A stretch of DNA of 64,000 nucleotides from Echinococcus granulosus (Eukaryota; Platyhelminthes; Cestoda; Cyclophyllidea; Taeniidae): assembly GCF_000524195.1 (NCBI RefSeq), contig NW_020170381.1, positions 1,359,678 to 1,423,677 on the forward strand, read 5' to 3'. Positions 60,389-64,000 of this stretch are shown here, piece by piece; position 1 is the first letter of the stretch, and every line of letters starts with the position of its first letter. The position numbers and the translations under genes are program-made. Under the pieces are notes generated by a model, which saw only the letters and a list, made by a program, of their open reading frames with translations, was not told the origin of the DNA and did not search any database.

Positions 60389-63300
60389 AATTTTGTTAGT
60401 GGCCTACTTTTTACGAATTCCACGTGTTGATATTTACCACTAACACACCATTCAACCACAAAGTACCGGTGTCATCAACTGTTGTATCCCTCCAGCAAAT
60501 GAACTGACGTATGTTCCAACGTTTTTATATTGGAAGCATTCGAGGAAGCCTTTTAATCAACTAGTTTAAGTACAATAAACTTGATTTAATTTAGTGTAAG
60601 CTGTTGGTCAATTCGAGAATCAAAATGGGACATTGGGAAACAAAGCATTCAAGCCTATGTAGGATGTCAAAATTGTAGTTTGTCTCAACTCTTTAAAGCA
60701 TTATTGCTTAATTTTTTTGGTCAGATAACTTTCCCTGTAACAGTACTGAAATGATATTTGAATCCAATGAAGTGAAATTTTGTTTAGGATAATATCATTG
60801 TGCATGACGCAAGGAGAATGCATTTGCCCGCGTACTGTCACGTTATTTCGTGCTTAGCTAGATATGATCGTCATAAAATAATTTGACTGCCATTTTGGAT
60901 TTTCTACTAGGAGAAATTTAAAATGTCGAGGCAGATGATAGCGATTTGGCAATCTGATAAAAGATAAACCATGCAAATACCACTGAAGTGAGACAAGTAC
61001 TTTCACTTAAGGTTAGTACAACCACGGATGTTTCTCGAGGTAGTGAATTAACTTCGTCTAAGTGATTTCATATTTGTTCAAGTCAGGCATTCTGAAGAGC
61101 GATTTAAACATACCACCTTGTAGAGCTACCGCGCTGTCATTTTTAAGCAAGAAATGACAGTCATACATCGAAATGAGCTCTTTGAGAACTTGAACTCAGA
61201 TCTGAACTGAACTTGAAGCATAACTTACGCACTTTGTATACCTAATTAGGAACGGATTTTAAATTCCAAAATTCCATAGAATGCTCTAGATGCCACATAA
61301 TTTAAGTTGAGTCGAAGAAGGTTTTAAAACTGGATAGCATCATTGTTTATGTTTCATTGACATATTCAGGACATTTAACTTAGGGCTTATATACAAGGCA
61401 TACAAGATTGCGCTCCAACATAATAGGTGAGGTTAAGTAGGCAAGTTAGCTCTGCTAAGTAAGTGGCTCAAACGGAACTTTTGTGACGCACTGTTTCTCT
61501 TTGTGATGACTTGAAAGTAAAAAAGTCATTAGAAGTATTTTTTTGAATTCACACTAAACATGACTTGATTGCTTTACGGACTTTCTTTTACCTTGGTATT
61601 TATTCCAGTCACTGGGTTAAAATAATGTTTTAGGTCATTAGTGCACAAGTTCAAAATATGCAATAATTTGAGCATGTATTTTGCGCAAAAACAAGTAAAT
61701 CTCACCTAAATCAGGTTCGGAGGAAGATGCTGCTTGGGAAGCTAGCAGTTCCTTTCCCGTATTTTAAAAGGGTGGCAAACTGTTCCATGCCCAAAAAGGG
61801 ATTGTAGCAGTTCAGCACCGTAAATAGCTAACCGAGGGAAAAGGAAGTTTGCATAAACAAAACAGTCATTAAAGGTGAACAAAAGGAACAGCTTTCGAAT
61901 GAAACAAATTGTAATAAATCGTAAAGTTGTCTACAAATGCCGCCGAATTGCTTTAGTCTGCTCGTTTACGATTTCACCATAAGTGTGGGCATAAGCTAGC
62001 CTTTTTGTTATACTTACACGTTGGTCGCAAAAGTTGAAAGCTTGAAACAAGTATGTGCACCCAGAACTTCTAAAATATGTGGTACAGCGTTCTTTTTAGC
62101 AGCGTAGCATAGTGAATCTCTTCCAAAGCCAGGTTAAATTGTTGCATTTTAAAGATATCAAAATGTACAGAAACTCATTAAATGGATTATTACACCTAAA
62201 TAGTCATTTTCTTGCCATTAAAACAGTGGTGATTTATTAAAAAAACATGCATTTAGCTAACGCCATGTCCAGATTTTTGCCTCAGGTTTTGCAAATCATT
62301 TATGATTTGAATGTGCAACGGAACAATTTCCCGATTGCAGTTATGGAAAAATATGTCCACATGGATAGTAAAAGGGTAGTGACATTTTTCACACTCACAC
62401 TTTTTAATTTTGTGAAAAGGTTGATTGTAATAGCAAAGCTTACTGACATGAATGACTGTTACCTGGTAAATACCATAGCAGTTACTATACTTTGCCACTT
62501 TTATTTTACCAGATATTCCCTAGCTGTGTCCCAAAGACACACGGTGATAATGTCAAAAAAACAACAAGACTGTCACAAGAGAGTCCTAGTGACATTCTTT
62601 GAATTTAATCTTTGTTTTAAAGTCACTAAATTGCTTGCAATTGTGTTAACACACGTGAACTACGTCGCAAATCTGCGCCAACCATGCGCGGCACGGAACT
62701 GTTCCTAGAGTTAAGTAGAGATTTTGTAGGTGGTTCAGTGTCGGTTCAAAAAATAATTCGTAGCTTCTTTCAATGATTCTTGGCAAACAAAACGACAGAA
62801 ATATAGGCTGTTTCAGAAAAATCATCTAAAAATGCTAGTTTAAACTATTTAAAAGTAATGAAACTGTAAAGTTTGTTCGTTTGTTTCGTGGCCTATGCAT
62901 ACATGGGCTAATCTAGAAAATTCCTCAAAAAAATATTGCAGTAGAACTGAGGAACTACAATGTGAGCATGTAACTTTTAAATCAAAAGCTTGTCTGTGGT
63001 TGAATACTTCCATTTGTGTGGTACAGATTTTGAAAAGAGGATTCATTATTGTAAGTCACCCTAATAATAACATTTTTCTTTAAATAAACTGTGAATTTCA
63101 AACCATTTATGCTCGAAAAGAAAATGTTTCTTGAACTTGATTTGTTCACACTTTAGGGTATGAACCTCCATACAAACATTCTAGATTCCGTAGAAATGAG
63201 GAGGCGACTTGCTCATAAATTCCGAATGATTTCATTGAAGTCGTGTAATATTCTTTTGCCGCGCTCAAGTGAAATACTTTTATTTATAAGGAGACAAAAC

Positions 63301-64000
63301 TTTAGGAAAAATAGTTTTACGAAATTGTCTTAAGGTTTTGCATTTCAGTCAAACTTCGGCGTGAAAATGGCCTTGACTTCCAAAAAGTGGTGACTTTCCG
63401 AAGGGTAGCAAAAGAGATAGTGATAATGAAAAATAGTGAGAGTGCGAATGGAGAAAGCGGTAACTCAACTGAAGAGCATTTGATTGCTAAGAATCTGTCA
63501 CGTGCATTACACGCTTTAGTAAAGGGGATATCATCATTAACAGACTCAAGAAGTATTTCTTCGATTGTTGTCCCAATTGGGAAGTGGTTTAGAATTCTCC
63601 ATTGTAACACATCAGTGTATTTGGATTTATTTACTTATTATTCTTAATGTAAAGGGTGAAGTAAAGCTTTCAAAAGCCCAAAAAATACTCGGTTTGGCTG
63701 GTATGATTTTCAAAAATATGATTTATTGAATATTTTTTCTTTTTTAAGACACAAATTATTAAAATTCTACTCATTTCTCCTCCTTAACTTTAAGTAATCG
63801 AAAGCTTGGTGGTAATTGTTTGATAAAACATGAAGTAGATTTTATTTTGATGTCGATAAAATTTCGAACACAAAACTGAAACATTATGCTACCACCTGAT
63901 GACAGCTAAACTTCTATGCAATATTGATCACTAAACTGATAAAAGAAGCAACCGATGAAGAGAAAGGAGCACTCCTACCTACGTGACTGCAAGGGATGTT
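60389..64000. other. Intergenic, no gene recognised
   Basis: AT-rich. The longest frame (62247-62708, plus) has 153 codons, but its composition and lack of motifs suggest chance. Confidence 0.5.

Noticed and set aside
62247..62708. 153-codon plus-strand frame
   Set aside because: No splice context, no recognisable motif, and composition like the surrounding AT-rich DNA; the reverse strand is also open for 81 codons.

Overview
This is a 64 kb window of eukaryotic nuclear DNA. Genes are split by GT-AG introns, intergenic space is AT-rich, and there are no bacterial ribosome-binding sites or operons. All identifiable proteins are animal-type: a GARNL3-like Rap GTPase-activating protein, U4/U6 splicing factor Prp3, TMEM104, SCOC and a TREX-type exonuclease. 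Very short introns (32-40 nt) mixed with kb-scale introns, and strongly diverged proteins, suggest a parasitic flatworm, perhaps a tapeworm. That placement is inference; no species marker was seen.

Layout. 1-2.3 kb: a minus-strand protein of divergent ubiquitin-like domains, split by an apparent one-base frameshift. 2.3-5.1 kb: non-coding, with a cluster of CCAAT motifs. 5.1-18.1 kb: the plus-strand GARNL3 orthologue, resolved into 23 phase-consistent exons (1,047 codons plus stop). 18.8-22.3 kb, minus: the last exon of an unknown gene, then the 3' half of a PWWP-domain gene resembling ZCWPW1/2. 23.1-24.3 kb, minus: a second, intact, intronless protein of four ubiquitin-like domains. 24.3-27 kb: sparse, with one ambiguous exon. 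27.0-28.2 kb, minus: the 3' part of an unrecognised gene. 30.2-30.6 kb, minus: a small unknown gene that starts only 46 bases after the stop of PRPF3 (30.66-32.98 kb, minus, nine exons).

33.2-33.75 kb, minus: a candidate small gene head-to-head (133 bp) with a plus-strand TREX-type exonuclease (33.9-34.7 kb). 35.3-36.1 kb: a single-exon four-transmembrane protein with a cysteine-rich loop. 37.3-40.4 kb: TMEM104, eight exons, some introns of 33-40 nt. 42.2-47.2 kb: SCOC, two exons around a 4.6 kb intron that holds an antisense open frame. 47.2-64 kb: a gene-poor, AT-rich tract containing a 100-base assembly gap behind a TA microsatellite.

The genes do not form one pathway. They cover Rap signalling, chromatin reading, pre-mRNA splicing, DNA 3'-end degradation, membrane proteins and Golgi/endosome trafficking. 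The least expected content is the pair of non-conjugating, multi-domain ubiquitin-like proteins on either side of GARNL3, and the very tight PRPF3-downstream gene junction, which may reflect polycistronic transcription resolved by trans-splicing. All exon boundaries were read by eye from splice consensus, phase and family resemblance; no alignment was run.
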